Shown piece by piece: positions 1 to 10,408 of a DNA stretch of 64,000 nt. The translations under genes and the position numbers were made by a program. The DNA is from Closterium sp. Naga37s-1. Taxonomy: Eukaryota; Streptophyta; Zygnematophyceae; Desmidiales; Closteriaceae. The stretch spans positions 198,501 to 262,500 of the forward strand of contig CANJKZ010000783.1 of the NCBI GenBank assembly GCA_947471745.1, written 5' to 3'. How positions within the stretch are numbered: the first letter of the stretch is position 1; the number at the start of each line of letters is the position of its first letter. The notes under the pieces were generated by a model. The model was not told where the DNA came from and did no database searches. It saw only the letters and a list, made by a program, of their open reading frames with translations.

Positions 1-984
1 GGTGACGAGCTGTCACATTCACCAGAGTGTTCAAATTTGCGTTCGGATATTGTTGGGATACTGTTCGTACATTCAATTCGTTATGCATGTGTGTTCGGAT
101 TTGGGCTTTCCGGCCCCTAGGGGACACGCCGTTGCAGCTCAGCTTGCCAGTTGCCAGGTTGGTGGATGACTACAGCAAAATAAATGGTGCCTGTGGGGCG
201 AATCGCGACTGCGAGGCACTGACTAGTTGGACTTGTGACGCTTGTGAAACGACCCAGATTCCCAGGAACTGTTCAGGGTAGGTTTTGGCTGATGACGCGT
301 CACCCCGCCCTGAAAACGGTGAGATTTGCTGTGGGATTGTCACATACTGCTGTTCTGCCCCGCGTGAGCTCGTACACACAGTCCTCGCCAATTTCACAGT
401 CCTCGTTAAAACCAAACTGACCATATTTGGCTATAGGGGGTAAGACACCCACGAACTAGAGGCTATCCGAGGCATTGTGACGTTTCGATGTTTGCCCCTT
501 CTGACGTTGAGATTGCAACGCGAAGACTGAATATTCCGCTGCGACCATGTTTCTTTTGTTTTTCCGCTGACTCATGTGCGCAGTCCAGGTCATTGGTTTC
601 CTTCAAACCAAATTGTTTGAAACAACCCTTAAATTAGGGTGAATTAAAAATGAATACACAGGGGGGTGAAATTGGGCCTAGTGAAGTTGGAGAGGACTTG
701 GTGTACTGTACACGCGAGGTTTGTGATTCAGGGATCGTCACATTCACGCGGGGTTTGTGATTCAGGTGGGGCTCGTGAGTGTGACGATTCCACCTTGTCC
801 TGCATAGACAATCTACGCGATGGTCTTGTGTAGGGCGGATACGCTTGTCCTATCTGGTGTTCGATTAGTGTTTGTAGTAACTCGTGATACAGTGCTCGTC
901 TATGTAATTCGCGAATGCCCTGACGTTTCTCAATCGTCACATACATCATCGCTCAATCTCGTTGAACTTCTTCGAACCAATCCA
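1..984. other. Intergenic/unclassified sequence
   Basis: I see no supportable gene here. Two short direct repeats are visible: GTCACATTCAC at about 12 and again at about 737, and GTTTGTGATTCAGG at 719-732 and 753-766. They hint at small local duplications. Reading frames in this stretch are short and show no recognisable domain. Confidence 0.4.
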
Positions 985-1043
985 TGTAATATAAATGAAC
1001 TTGCAGAGTGCGCAGTAAAACGAATAACAAGAATGTTCGGATT

Positions 1044-1320
1044 TGTTATGAGTTGTACTAAGAAGAGTGCGCGAAAGACTTTATAAAAAGGATGTCGAAT
1101 ACAGAATGACGAGAATGATAAAGAAGCAAGCATTTATAGGGTCGAAACCGTGGTAGGCGAGGACCTCGGGACGTGGATGGGTTGGAAGTGTCGCGATTGG
1201 TGCCGGGCGACTCGGCGCTGGTTCGGTACGAAAGTGTAGTCCGAGCCCAAACTGACGCGAACAGTTCGGGCTGTCCTCGCTAGGAGCAGCCTCTACAGTA
1301 ATGAATTCACATTCATTACA
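1044..1320 (-). repeat. 3' LTR of the non-coding element
   Basis: 277 bp. On the minus strand it starts TGTAATGAATG and ends ACTCATAACA (TG...CA). It nearly matches the copy at 5006-5282. The polypurine tract lies at its upstream edge (plus-strand CTCTCCCGCC just after 1320). Confidence 0.9.
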
Positions 1321-1702
1321 CTCTCCCGCCTTCTAAATAAGGTGCCCTTATACGTAGGCGAGTCTTGCAGTAGCGTGAAAACTGCAGATCTCGGTCGAAA
1401 CTGATCTGACGGCGCGGAAGCGTGTTGACTTTCGAGTTGAAGTGTGGCTGAACGCATTTGACCAGGCGAATCTCAAAGAGTTGGAATGTCAGCCGTTGAT
1501 ACTGCCAATGTCGATCGGGCGGTTGAAAGCGAATGTCGAATTGAAAACGTTCGACAAAGGAAAACCATCAATATCGCGGATGTGTATCGGATGGTTCTGG
1601 TGAATGTCATGTCGCCGGGAAGTCTGACGCGTTGTCAGAGATCGATGAATCTGGTGCCGTCAATGTTGATGAAGCCATCGCGTGCGTCCGTCGTGCTGGG
1701 TG

Positions 1703-1827
1703 TGTCAGAATATTATGCTCTAGCCTGTAGTGGGGTGCTCTATAGCGAGTACAACCCTTCTAGGGTTTGCTATTTGTATCCTCATTCTTGCTAGTGCAAC
1801 CCTCCTTCTTCTTTTTAAACTTTCACA
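1703..1827 (+). repeat. Solo LTR related to Copia-S/A family
   Basis: 125 bp, TGTCAGAATATT...CTTTCACA, flanked by a perfect 5-bp duplication GGGTG (1698-1702 and 1828-1832). Its length and CTTTCACA end match the Copia-S LTRs at 44811 and 52982, while its start TGTCAGAAT matches the A-family LTRs. It arose by LTR-LTR recombination after an insertion into the non-coding element, so it is the younger of the two insertions. Confidence 0.85.
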
Positions 1828-4800
1828 GGGTGTGTCAGACGAGCTGTCAGAAATAACTGCCGAAATGTCAGAGACCTGCCAAGAACAGTGCGTGAGCACT
1901 CTTTCTCCCCCCCCCCCCCCCCCCCCAGGAACTGCTGCCCACCAAAATGTGCACAGCTGCGCGGGCACAAAACACCAACCACCCTGACGCAGAATACCAA
2001 GTGTTATGACCTAGCCGCCTGAAATTCAGCCGCTGTGCAGTCGAAATTGCTGTCGGTGGCGAAATCTTCACTGTCGAAAACCCCGAAAAATGCCCAAGGT
2101 AAACTATGTCGAAGTCCCTTCGAAATAATATCGTTTTTGCAGGGACTCGGCATTAAGATTTTCTTCGTGTTGTCTTGTTGTCGCGACTGTTGCTGCAGCA
2201 TCTCTCGTGACTGCCACCTCGAAAACCCCCGCATGGCAGTACAGTTGGCAGCTGCTGCAATCCCGAATTGTTGCTGCCGTTTGGCTGGTTGCTGTGGCGA
2301 AAATCTTCGCTGTAGTGTTCCAGCTGTCGGCGCCCTCGGCAGTTTTGTCCAGACTCGCCGAGGCCTTTGTCGCGTTGCTCCGAAAACTCCCGGGCAGGAA
2401 CGAATACAGCTGCTGCTCTTCCCCCTGATCTCGCAAATATTTTTTCCAAACTCGAACTGGAATTGTCGATGACGTCAGCTGCCTCGGCGACGTTGTCGTG
2501 ACTCGCCGAAAACTTCGGGGCAGAGGCGAAAAAGCTGTCCTTCCTCCCCCCACCTGTTGCGAGACAATTCACCGGTGTTGCGGCTGGTACCCCTGAAACT
2601 CTGTAGATTTTTCCGGCAGTTTCGCGCGCTTATCCCAGCGCCGCTGCAACTCCGCCGTTTTCACGAAATTGTCGGCCGTCACCGCCGAACTCTTGTAAAA
2701 CCGATACTCGGTACTCTCCGTAAATGTCGGTGCCGAAAATCCTTGTACGTCTTGGTCACCTGCAGGTTATCCCCTTGAAGAACCGGTGTGTCTAGCGTGC
2801 CCACCCGTCGCCAATTTTCTCTCCGTGGTTAACCACACTAGCAACCCACCAACAGGAGGTGCTCTTTCGTGCGGAACCCAGAGTCATGGGTCTACCGGGA
2901 CCGAATTTCACGGAACCTAGCCCGCATCAACGCCGCAGATCTCGCCGTAGAATTTCCCCAGCTGGCTTCGACGTACACCGTAAATAGCTGAAACAGCTGG
3001 CGAGCAGAAGTTCAGCCGTGTCCCACCGTAGGAAAAAACCCCGAAAATCATGGTTGAGGCAGCAGTCCCGAAGTTATTTTCCGCCGTGTAGCCCCGACGT
3101 TTCCGCCGTTAACCCTGGTACTCCGATGTTCACCCATCTTCATACCCGTCGAAGTCACTTAGCGAATCCCAGGTTACCTTGGCGATGCACCCCTCGCCGC
3201 GCCTCCATGTAAAAGTATCAAACCCTTTCGGGTGTCTACCGAATAGACTCCGAAATTCGCGGTGGAGTGGTGCACGTTCTCAACCTATCACTCAAGTGAT
3301 CTGCTGGATCACCCAAAACTTTCCCTCCAACACTTTTTTTTTGTCTTCACCCCCCGACAATTTCGCCTGCCGCCGTTCACCCAGCGTCCGCTCTTGTCGG
3401 ATGAGGTTTAACTCCGTGTTGCCCGCGATTTTTCTGACATTCAGTGAAGGCGCGAACGCTATCGTAGCCGGGTCATGTTTATCGGATCAAACAGCCGGAC
3501 CAGCCGCTTCGTTGCCCACCGCGTCTATCGCATTTAAAACTCCATAGCTTCGGAAAGCCCCTTCTTCGCCGCTACACCATGTCGGGTAGACCGTTGAATT
3601 AGGAGAATCTCCGACAGCTGCACCAACTGCTTCAGCTTCGACTTTTTCGGCGGGGTAACTGCTGCCGATGGTCCGGTTTTGTCGGGGCCGAAACAGTGTC
3701 GTTCCCAGAAATTTTCTTGTACGCCCAGCTGTCGAACTGGCGCAATACCCGCGCTTTTTAGCCAGCACAGGGCTAAACACAGGGCCCCAGCTTTGGATCC
3801 AGTGGCCAATAGGACTTACACCTTGCCTTCGATGCCTTCTGGGCGTGAGGTATGTGAAACGTCGGTAGACTTTGACCGGTAGGGAGCTCCTTCTGCTACC
3901 GCCGCTTAGCCGCAAAACTCGGCCCTCAGCAAAAAGTCGTCGCAGTAGGTCGTTTTCGCCCCTCCTGAAGCTCGGAATCCGTTTCTCTCGCCAGACCCGT
4001 ATTTGTCGCAACTCCGTTTATTGTGACCGGTAGACCAGGCGAAATTCGCGGGTCTAGACGCTACGATAAACCGTTGTCCCGTCGGTGTACTGCCCTGTCT
4101 GCGGCGCAACTTCCCTTGATCAGGGGGAACCTGTGCCGCCTGAAGCACATTGTCGGCTGCTGCTGTTGCTCCGAAACTTTCAGCCGACCTTGTTGCAGGC
4201 GCAGAAGTGACCCTAACGTAGACAGTCTAGTTGTAGGCGGCCGTTTCCGAACTTTTCGGCGGTTCGAAAATAACTTCCGTCCCACACTGTGCCGCACCTG
4301 CCGAAAACGCCAACGACGCACCATCCTGCAGCCACACCGGCCACACCCGGGCGGAACGACGGTAGACCCCCGCTTTCTTCGGGCAGTCGTCACGCCGTCT
4401 CTCCTCGCCGTTTGCATTTTCCGACGCAAATCACCATGCGCCTGGCCTGTCCGGCCAGCTGTCGTTTCTGCCGTGAAGCCACCCGAAATCTTCGAGCACA
4501 GTGACGATGCTCACAACGTGCCGAAGACCTCCGTGATTCTCGTGCGCAACTTGACGAAAACGTTTGACGCCACTTGCCGCACGCATTAACTCCGATTTTT
4601 TCGTGCGCAGCTGACGACCACGTGAAAACTTCAACTCGCACGACCAGCTGCTCCAAGAATCTCGCGCATGCAGTGACGACAACCGTCCTGACGCCAACTG
4701 CCGCATAAAAACAGCGCCGATTAACGGAAACGACGAAATTAACTCATGCAATTAAATGCGACGACAGCAAAAGCTGTCCGCCACCTGGGGGGAGGGAGGC

Positions 4801-5003
4801 CACGGTCAATCTCGACCGTCGAGGGCAAAGATCCGTCGGTGCCGCAGGAGCGCCTTGAAATTCATGGCCGCTAGGAGCAACTACCCGTTCTCCTGGCCGG
4901 CTCTTGCGCTGCTCCTGTCACCACGACATCCTTCCCTGTCCCCCCCCCGAGGGGTAATAAACTCTAAAAAACGGGGAACCTAGGAACTTAGGCTCTGATA
5001 CCA
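1828..5003 (-). other. Interior of the non-coding LTR element
   Basis: This is GC-rich low-information sequence with a poly-C tract at 1909-1927 and many CCGAAA/CTGTCG-type words. Frames up to 188 codons exist (for example 4023-4589 plus, 3487-4011 minus), but none shows a recognised domain, and overlapping frames on both strands are equally open. The last bases, 4991-5003, are the primer-binding site on the minus strand. Confidence 0.6.
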
Positions 5004-5005
5004 AG

Positions 5006-5282
5006 TGTTATGAGTTGTACTAAGAAGAGTACGCGGAAGACTTTATAAAAAGGATGTCGAATACAGAATGACGAGAATGATAAAGAAGCAAGCATTTATA
5101 GGGTCGAAACCGTGGTAGGCGAGGACCTCGGGACGTGGATGGGTTGGAAGTGTCGCGATTGGTGCGGGGCGACTCGGCGCTGGTTCGGTACGAAAGTGTA
5201 GTCCGAGCCCAAACTGACGCGAACAGTTCGGGCTGTCCTCGCTAGGAGCAGCCTCTACAGTAATGAATTCCCATTCATTACA
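5006..5282 (-). repeat. 5' LTR of the non-coding element
   Basis: 277 bp. It is the upstream LTR for the minus-strand element, because the tRNA primer site (TGGTATCAGAGCC) lies directly inside it at 4991-5003. About four substitutions separate it from the copy at 1044-1320. Confidence 0.9.
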
Positions 5283-5505
5283 GGATTACTGATTGACGAA
5301 ACAAGGAAAGTAGCGACGCCTAAATAGGGGGAAAGCTAGCAAGGCGTAGAGGTAGGGCGAAGATGGCTCGGTGATGGTTGCGATTAGTGCTGGGGCAACT
5401 CGGGAGTGGTTCGGTGCGACAAAATAGGCCGAACAGGTTCGTCGCGTGACCCTCGGGATGTACTCGCTAAAGTGCGAGTACAGTCGGGAATTACAATTCC
5501 TTACA

Positions 5506-5966
5506 CCATCTGTAATGTAATAAATAATTTAGGAATATCCATGCATTATAACAGCGCGTGAAAGCCTTACGAGTATAACAGAATATTTGTACAAAGGTAC
5601 AATTGAGATGAAAAACAGCAAGGGAGCAGAACAACGGAGTGAAGCTGTTATCAGAACAACAAAGCGCCTAGAATCACCTCAGGAAGGTTCGCAGAATCAG
5701 AGAATTGCAGCGGAAGGAAAGTGACATTGGATCAAACGGACTGAGATTATAAAAGCATGCAAATACATTCATATAAAAAAGGGTATGTGGGAAGTCGAAA
5801 CCTCCTAGCTAGCCACGTACTCTAAGGGGTAAATTCTCTTATTCAAATTCAGACCCCATCGTCCGGCGCGTACATTACGTATCCGTTCCTGCCTTTTTCC
5901 TCGCTCCTGCAGCTGTCCGATATCATCTGCTCCGACGGTCCATATGTTTTCCAACCGTTCGCGTCG
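5506..5966 (-). mobile_element. 3' end region of the old Copia-H element
   Basis: This AT-richer stretch lies downstream (minus strand) of the Copia-H RNase H end, which is split off by the A1 and A2 insertions. A TG...CA segment beginning at 5511 on the plus strand and reaching about 5847 could be its 3' LTR, but I cannot find the partner LTR. Nothing else is recognisable. Confidence 0.35.
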
Positions 5967-5971
5967 CTTCG

Positions 5972-6147
5972 TGTCAGAATGTTATTATCTAGCCTGTAGT
6001 GGGGTGCTCTATAGCGAGTACAACCCTGTTAGGGTTTGCTATATGTATCCCAACTGCTGCTAGTGAAACCCCTCCTTTGCTCAATTCTCTCTTGCCTAGC
6101 TAGGGTTTACCTAGCTATGGCTCCTCACTATGCCTATCATCTCAACA
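5972..6147 (+). repeat. 5' LTR of A1
   Basis: TGTCAGAATG...CTCAACA, 176 bp. It contains an AGGGTTTGCTATATGTA segment that is shared across the family. Confidence 0.9.
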
Positions 6148-7299
6148 TGCTATCAGAGCGGTTACGCTCCTGGCCTGTGGGCCCACCTAACTGCTTCCGC
6201 TGCTACTCTGTGTGTTGCACGCCCCGTGGCGTGCGACGGATTTCTCTTCCCGCCGCGCGCTCGGAGCGTGCGGCGGTTTTTCTGCCCGCCGTGCGCCCCG
6301 AGGCGCGCGGCGGTTTTCTGCCCGCCGTGCGCCCCGGGGCGTGAGGCGGTTCTCTGCCCTCCGTGCGCCCCGAGGCGCGCGGCGGCCTTCTGCCCCGTCG
6401 GTCCGCGCGTCGCCCCCGGGGGGCGCTTTGACGGGCGACGGGGACCAGCCCGTCGTCCCCCGTCGCCCGTCCTGGCCAGCGCGGGCTGCGCTAGCCCCGA
6501 GCGCGGCCCGTACGGGCTGCGCCCGGCCCGCGCGCGGCCCGTACGGGCTGCGCCAAGCCCGCGCGCGGCCCGTACGGGCTGCGCCAGGCCCGCGCGCGGC
6601 TCGGGCCGCCTGCGCGCGGTTCGTCGGGCTGTGCCAGGCCCGTGGGCGGCCCGTTCCTCTCTGTCCCTGAGCTGCTCGCTGTCCCCCGTGCTTCTGACGG
6701 TGCCCCACCCTTGCTGCTGCCCGTTCTCCTGAATTAGGGTTTGGGGGTGGGGGGTATGGGGGTGCAGTTTCTGTGCGCCGTTCCACTACTCCTCCTCCTC
6801 CTCCGTCTCCCGCTGCTGCAGCTGCCGCTCAGGGGGGTGGGTGTGTGGGAGCCGAAGGAGTGGTGCTACAGGGGTGACGTGGGAGTGGAGTTAGGGGTTC
6901 AGCAGGGGGTGTGTGTCAAGGGCGTGGGTCAGTTGGAGGAGGTTGTGTGGAGGTAGCGGTCGTGTCGCCTGCAGCGCCTGTAGTCCGTCGCCCTTGCTTC
7001 GGTAGCCAGTGAGCCTGTTGCACCAGTCGCCAGTGGGTCCGTTGCTCCTGCCGCTCGTCTATAGCTGCGGAGCCAGTTACTCCAGTAGTCCGTCGCCCTT
7101 GCTTCGGTAGCCACTGAGTCAGCCGCTCCTGTGCCCGTGCCTCTGCAGCTTCAGTCATTGCCTCCCATCTTCTCTCCTTCCACAGTTCCTCCTCCTCCTC
7201 ACTTGCCCTCTGTGATAGCCTGTAGCTTTGCTTGCAATTGTGCACCTGCTCTATGACTGTGTGCTCTGCTGATTACACCCCACTTTGGCTATGGGGGTG

Positions 7300-7475
7300 T
7301 GTCAGAATGTTATTATCTAGCCTGTAGTGGGGTGCTCTATAGTGAGTACAACCCTGTTAGGGTTTGCTATATGTATCCCAACTGCTGCTAGTGAAACCCC
7401 TCCTTTGCTCAATTCTCTCTTGCCTAGCTAGGGTTTACCTAGCTATGGCTCCTCACTATGCCTATCATCTCAACA
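7300..7475 (+). repeat. 3' LTR of A1
   Basis: 176 bp, differing from the 5' copy at about one base (TATAGTGAG versus TATAGCGAG). It is preceded by CTTTGGCTATGGGGGTG, a polypurine tract nearly the same as that of Copia-S. Confidence 0.9.
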
Positions 7476-7536
7476 CTTCGTGAAGAAGTCGGCTGCCATG
7501 TCACCCGTTGGGCAGTAGGTCAGGTCCACCTTTCCC
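7476..7536 (-). pseudogene. Copia-H RNase H end, sandwiched between A1 and A2
   Basis: On the minus strand this short stretch encodes a typical copia RNase H C-terminus (VDLTYCPTGDMAADFFTK). The last residues are the conserved 'AD..TK' tail of Ty1/copia RNase H. It shows that A1 and A2 both landed in the same old copia element about 60 bp apart. It is part of a broken fossil. Confidence 0.75.
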
Positions 7537-7678
7537 TGTCAGAATGTTATAATTGTCTAGCCTGCAGTGGGGTACTCTATAGCGAGTACAACCCAATTAG
7601 GGTTTCCTATATGTATGCCAACTACTGCTAGTGCAAATTCTCCTCGTTCATTTCTCCTTCTGACTGCTGTTTCTGTTA
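7537..7678 (+). repeat. 5' LTR of A2
   Basis: About 142 bp, starting TGTCAGAATG, and directly followed by the tRNA primer site at 7679. Confidence 0.85.
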
Positions 7679-7800
7679 TGGTATCAGAGCAGGTCGACCC
7701 CCTTGGGTCGATCCTGTGGGTGGGCCCGCCACCTAACTGCTTCCGCTGCTGTTCTGCTTCTCGTGCGCCTCAGGCGCGCGCCGTCTTCTTCGCGCATTTT

Positions 7801-10408
7801 ATTTTTTTTGTTTTTTTTTTAAACACAACGTCACCACACAGTCCGAGCACAAGTTCAAGGCCACAAGGCCAGTTCACATGCAAGATCATATATAAATGTA
7901 AACAAGCAAGTGCAGGTATAGAAAGATCACAGTACAAGCAAGGTCAAGAAGTGAGCAAGTGAGGCCAAGTAGGCACAAGACCTAGCATCGTACAGAAGCG
8001 CTGATGATCACAAGGCGGGAGTGCCTTGGTAAAGATATCAGCAGTGTTGGCCTCAGAGGCCACGTAAGCAAGGCGCAGCTGACCACGCTGCTGCAGCTCA
8101 CGAGCAAGGAAGTAGCGAAGAGCAATGTGCTTCGTTCTGTGCTCCAGTCTGTGCTCCCGACACAAGGCCAGCATGGCCTTGTTGTCTACGTACAGAACTG
8201 GAGGAGAACGAGGCGGCTCTCCTAGGTCACTCAGCAGGTAGGTGAGCCAACGTAGCTCCTGTGCAGCCATGGCCCCCGCGTAGATCTCAGCCTCACAGCT
8301 GGAGCCGAGAACAGAAGACGAGCGGGTAGACCGCCACGAAACAGAGCCGGAACCAAGGCTGAAGGTGTAACCCTGTGACGACCGCTGCGTAGCCTGGTCG
8401 TCAGCCCAAGAAGCGTGTGCGTGACCTGTGAGGACCACTGAAAGTCGCCCTCCAAGCACTAGCCCCATGCTCGACGTACTGCACAAGTAGCGCAACACCC
8501 TCTTCGCTGCAGCCATGTGCTCTGGTCGGTGTCTCCTAGGAGCAACATAGCGTGCCAAGATGCTAAGAGGGTATGCAAGGTCAGGTCGTGTGCAGGTCAT
8601 CAGGTACATGAGGCAGCCAACAAGCTCTGGGTACGGGCCACTCGGCTCTACGGACTCATCCGAAGGCAGAGCTGAGAGAAAGTGGCGAGTAGACAGAGGA
8701 GTGGCCTGAGGCGAGGAGTACGTGAAGTCGAAGCGCTGAAGGACCTGCTGCACCATGTGTGACTGACTCAGGGTAATGGTGCGCTGTGCTCTGTCCCGGG
8801 TGATCTGCAAGCCAAGGTAGCTGCGCAGTTCACCCAGGTCTGTGCACGTGTGTCTCTTCTGCAGCTCGGACTTCACGTGGGCGAGTCTAGCAGTGTCAGC
8901 AGTGGCAAAGACCAAGTCGTCGACGTACACGAGGATGTAGAACGGCGGCAAAGAGGTGTCGGTGCGCAGAAACAGCGACGGGTCGGCAGTAGAAGGAGCA
9001 AACCCAAGAGCCGCAAGTGTAGTCCTCAGTGTGTCGTGCCACTCACGGGGGAAACGACCCAGTGAAGCCAGGTGGGCGGCGCAGCCAGATCTCCTCGTGC
9101 AGGCTGCCCTGCAGGAAAGCTGTGCTGAAGTCAAGAGAGTGAAGCTCGTAGTCGCGCTGAGCGGCTATGTGCAGCAGCACCCGAAGAGTGGTCATCTTCG
9201 GGGTGGGAGAGAAAGTCTGAAAGTAGTCAACTCCCTGCCGCTGACTGAAGCCTCGAGCCACGTAGCGCGCCTTGAAGACAGGCGGAGAACCCGGCGGCCG
9301 CTTCACCCTGAAAATCCACATGCCACTGACGATGTTCGCCCCAGGTGGGGGAACCTCGTCGACGTAGGTGCCTGTGGACTTCCAGGAAGCCATCTCTGCG
9401 TCCATGGCTGACTGCCACTGTGAGGAGTAGGGACCCTCGATCGCCTCAGCGTATGATCGAGGAGTCGAGATGTCTGGTGCATCCGGGTCTCCCTCAGGGG
9501 CAATTAGCGTGGACACGAGATGAGGCAAAGCAGCAGCAAAACACTGGAACTCCTCCTGCCTGTCCTCAAGGACGTCCGTGCTAAGAGCACACTCACCCCC
9601 GACGGACGGAGGACAGACAGACTCAGACTCAGCAACAAGACTAGCAGCGTAGTCTAGACGACAGTGAGCAGCAAAGTCGACAAGCTCAGCAACCAAGGCA
9701 GACGCAGCAGTGGACTCAAAGGAAGGGTCAGTGACAAAAGTAGCCAGGAGACGCGTGACAGTAGGACTGGCAGCACGAAGAGAGTCAGACTCCGGGTCAG
9801 CAAGGACAGGAAGAGAGGACTCTGTAGGAGACGGCAACGGGACACGCAGAGGAGCAGTGGAAGGACGCAGTGCCATCTGGTGTGTGCCTGGGACCGCAGG
9901 AGGACACGGACGCGGAGCACGACTACTAGTGCGAGGAGCACGAACAGGCGACGCAGGACGAGACGCAGGCTCACGACGCTCAGCAAGACCTCCAGTAGGA
10001 CCAGTGTAGGGAGAAGGAGCAGGCAGGGGGGAGGCGGGCTGTAACTGTGACCGCGACTGGACAGGCTGTGGACACTCTAAGGGAGGAGCAGGACCAGTAG
10101 AGGGCGGGAGACCAAGAACCTGCTCAAGGAGCGGAACGAAGTACGGCCGTGGCCGCGCAGCGCCTCCAGTACCAGCAGGGACAGCACCAGTACCCCCAGC
10201 GGCAGCACCAGCGCCAGCAGCACCTCCAGCTCCAACAGCGCCAACTCCAGCACCCTCAGAAGCACCAGCGCCAGCAGCACCTCCAGCGCCAACACCCCCA
10301 GCAGCTCCAGCTCCAGCAGCTCCAGCAGCACCAACTCCAGCAGGACCGCCAGCTCCAGTACCGCCAGCAGCTCCCGCGGTACCTCCAGCAGGACCAACCC
10401 TAAACCCG
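7801..10408 (-). mobile_element. 5'-truncated, poly(A)-ended copy of Copia-S (S4)
   Basis: On the minus strand this segment holds the Copia-S pol region. It runs from the Gly/Ala-rich linker (10,380 downward) through RT (9043-9876, with the region before the YVDD box) and RT/RNase H (7944-9134, YVDDLVFATADTA, then [10 protein letters not shown]). It has no LTRs. Its 3' end stops about 70-90 bp before where the 3' LTR would start and runs into a 20-bp A-rich tail (plus-strand T-run, 7801-7820). The direct repeat GCGCATTTT flanks it (7792-7800 and 10409-10417). This looks like target-primed insertion of a copia transcript by LINE machinery. It is a broken fossil. Confidence 0.7.

Larger units (their letters stand above)
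1044..5282 (-). mobile_element. Non-coding LTR retrotransposon derivative (LARD-like)
   Basis: A 4,239-bp element bounded by two 277-bp LTRs and flanked by a perfect 5-bp target duplication, GGATT (1039-1043 and 5283-5287). On the minus strand the 5' LTR (5006-5282) is followed after 2 nt by TGGTATCAGAGCC (4991-5003), an initiator-Met tRNA primer site. A purine run (complement of 1321-1330) precedes the 3' LTR. The 3.7-kb interior has only short frames without gag, protease, integrase, RT or RNase H motifs, so it must depend on a helper. The LTRs differ at about 4 of 277 positions by eye, so it is young. A solo LTR of another family lies inside. Confidence 0.85.
985..5505 (-). repeat. Old 277-bp solo LTR, split by a younger element
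   Basis: The outer pieces 985-1043 and 5288-5505 add up to 277 bp once the inserted element and one copy of its 5-bp duplication are removed. That is exactly the LTR length of the inserted element. On the minus strand it begins TGTAAGGAATT and ends TTATATTACA. It shares a GCGCACTCT block near its end with the younger LTR, as well as the general layout, but is clearly diverged. No flanking 5-bp duplication is obvious. It is best read as a solo LTR of the same family, into which the family later inserted again. Confidence 0.55.
5972..7475 (+). mobile_element. Non-autonomous LTR element A1
   Basis: A 1,504-bp element with 176-bp LTRs (5972-6147 and 7300-7475) flanked by a perfect 5-bp duplication CTTCG (5967-5971 and 7476-7480). 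The primer site TGCTATCAGAGC (6148-6159) is a one-base variant of the initiator-Met site. The polypurine tract ATGGGGGTG abuts the 3' LTR. The interior is very GC-rich, with repeated GCGCCCCGAGGCGCGCGG-type units at 6230-6400. It carries no gag or pol domain; the open frames on both strands (for example 6130-6732 and 6187-6786) are composition effects. The LTRs differ at about one position, so it is very young. It sits in the RNase H region of Copia-H. Confidence 0.88.

Noticed and set aside
2035-2572. Frames of 139-149 codons in the non-coding LTR element
   Set aside because: Opposite-strand frames overlap, no retroelement or other motif is present, and the codons follow CTG/TCG-rich composition.
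6130-6786. Long overlapping ORFs on both strands in A1, and likewise in A3 (53983-54752) and A2 (10077-11044)
   Set aside because: They are open in several frames at once, are made of Ala/Arg/Pro/Gly only, and follow GC-rich repeat units. They look like composition artefacts, not proteins.
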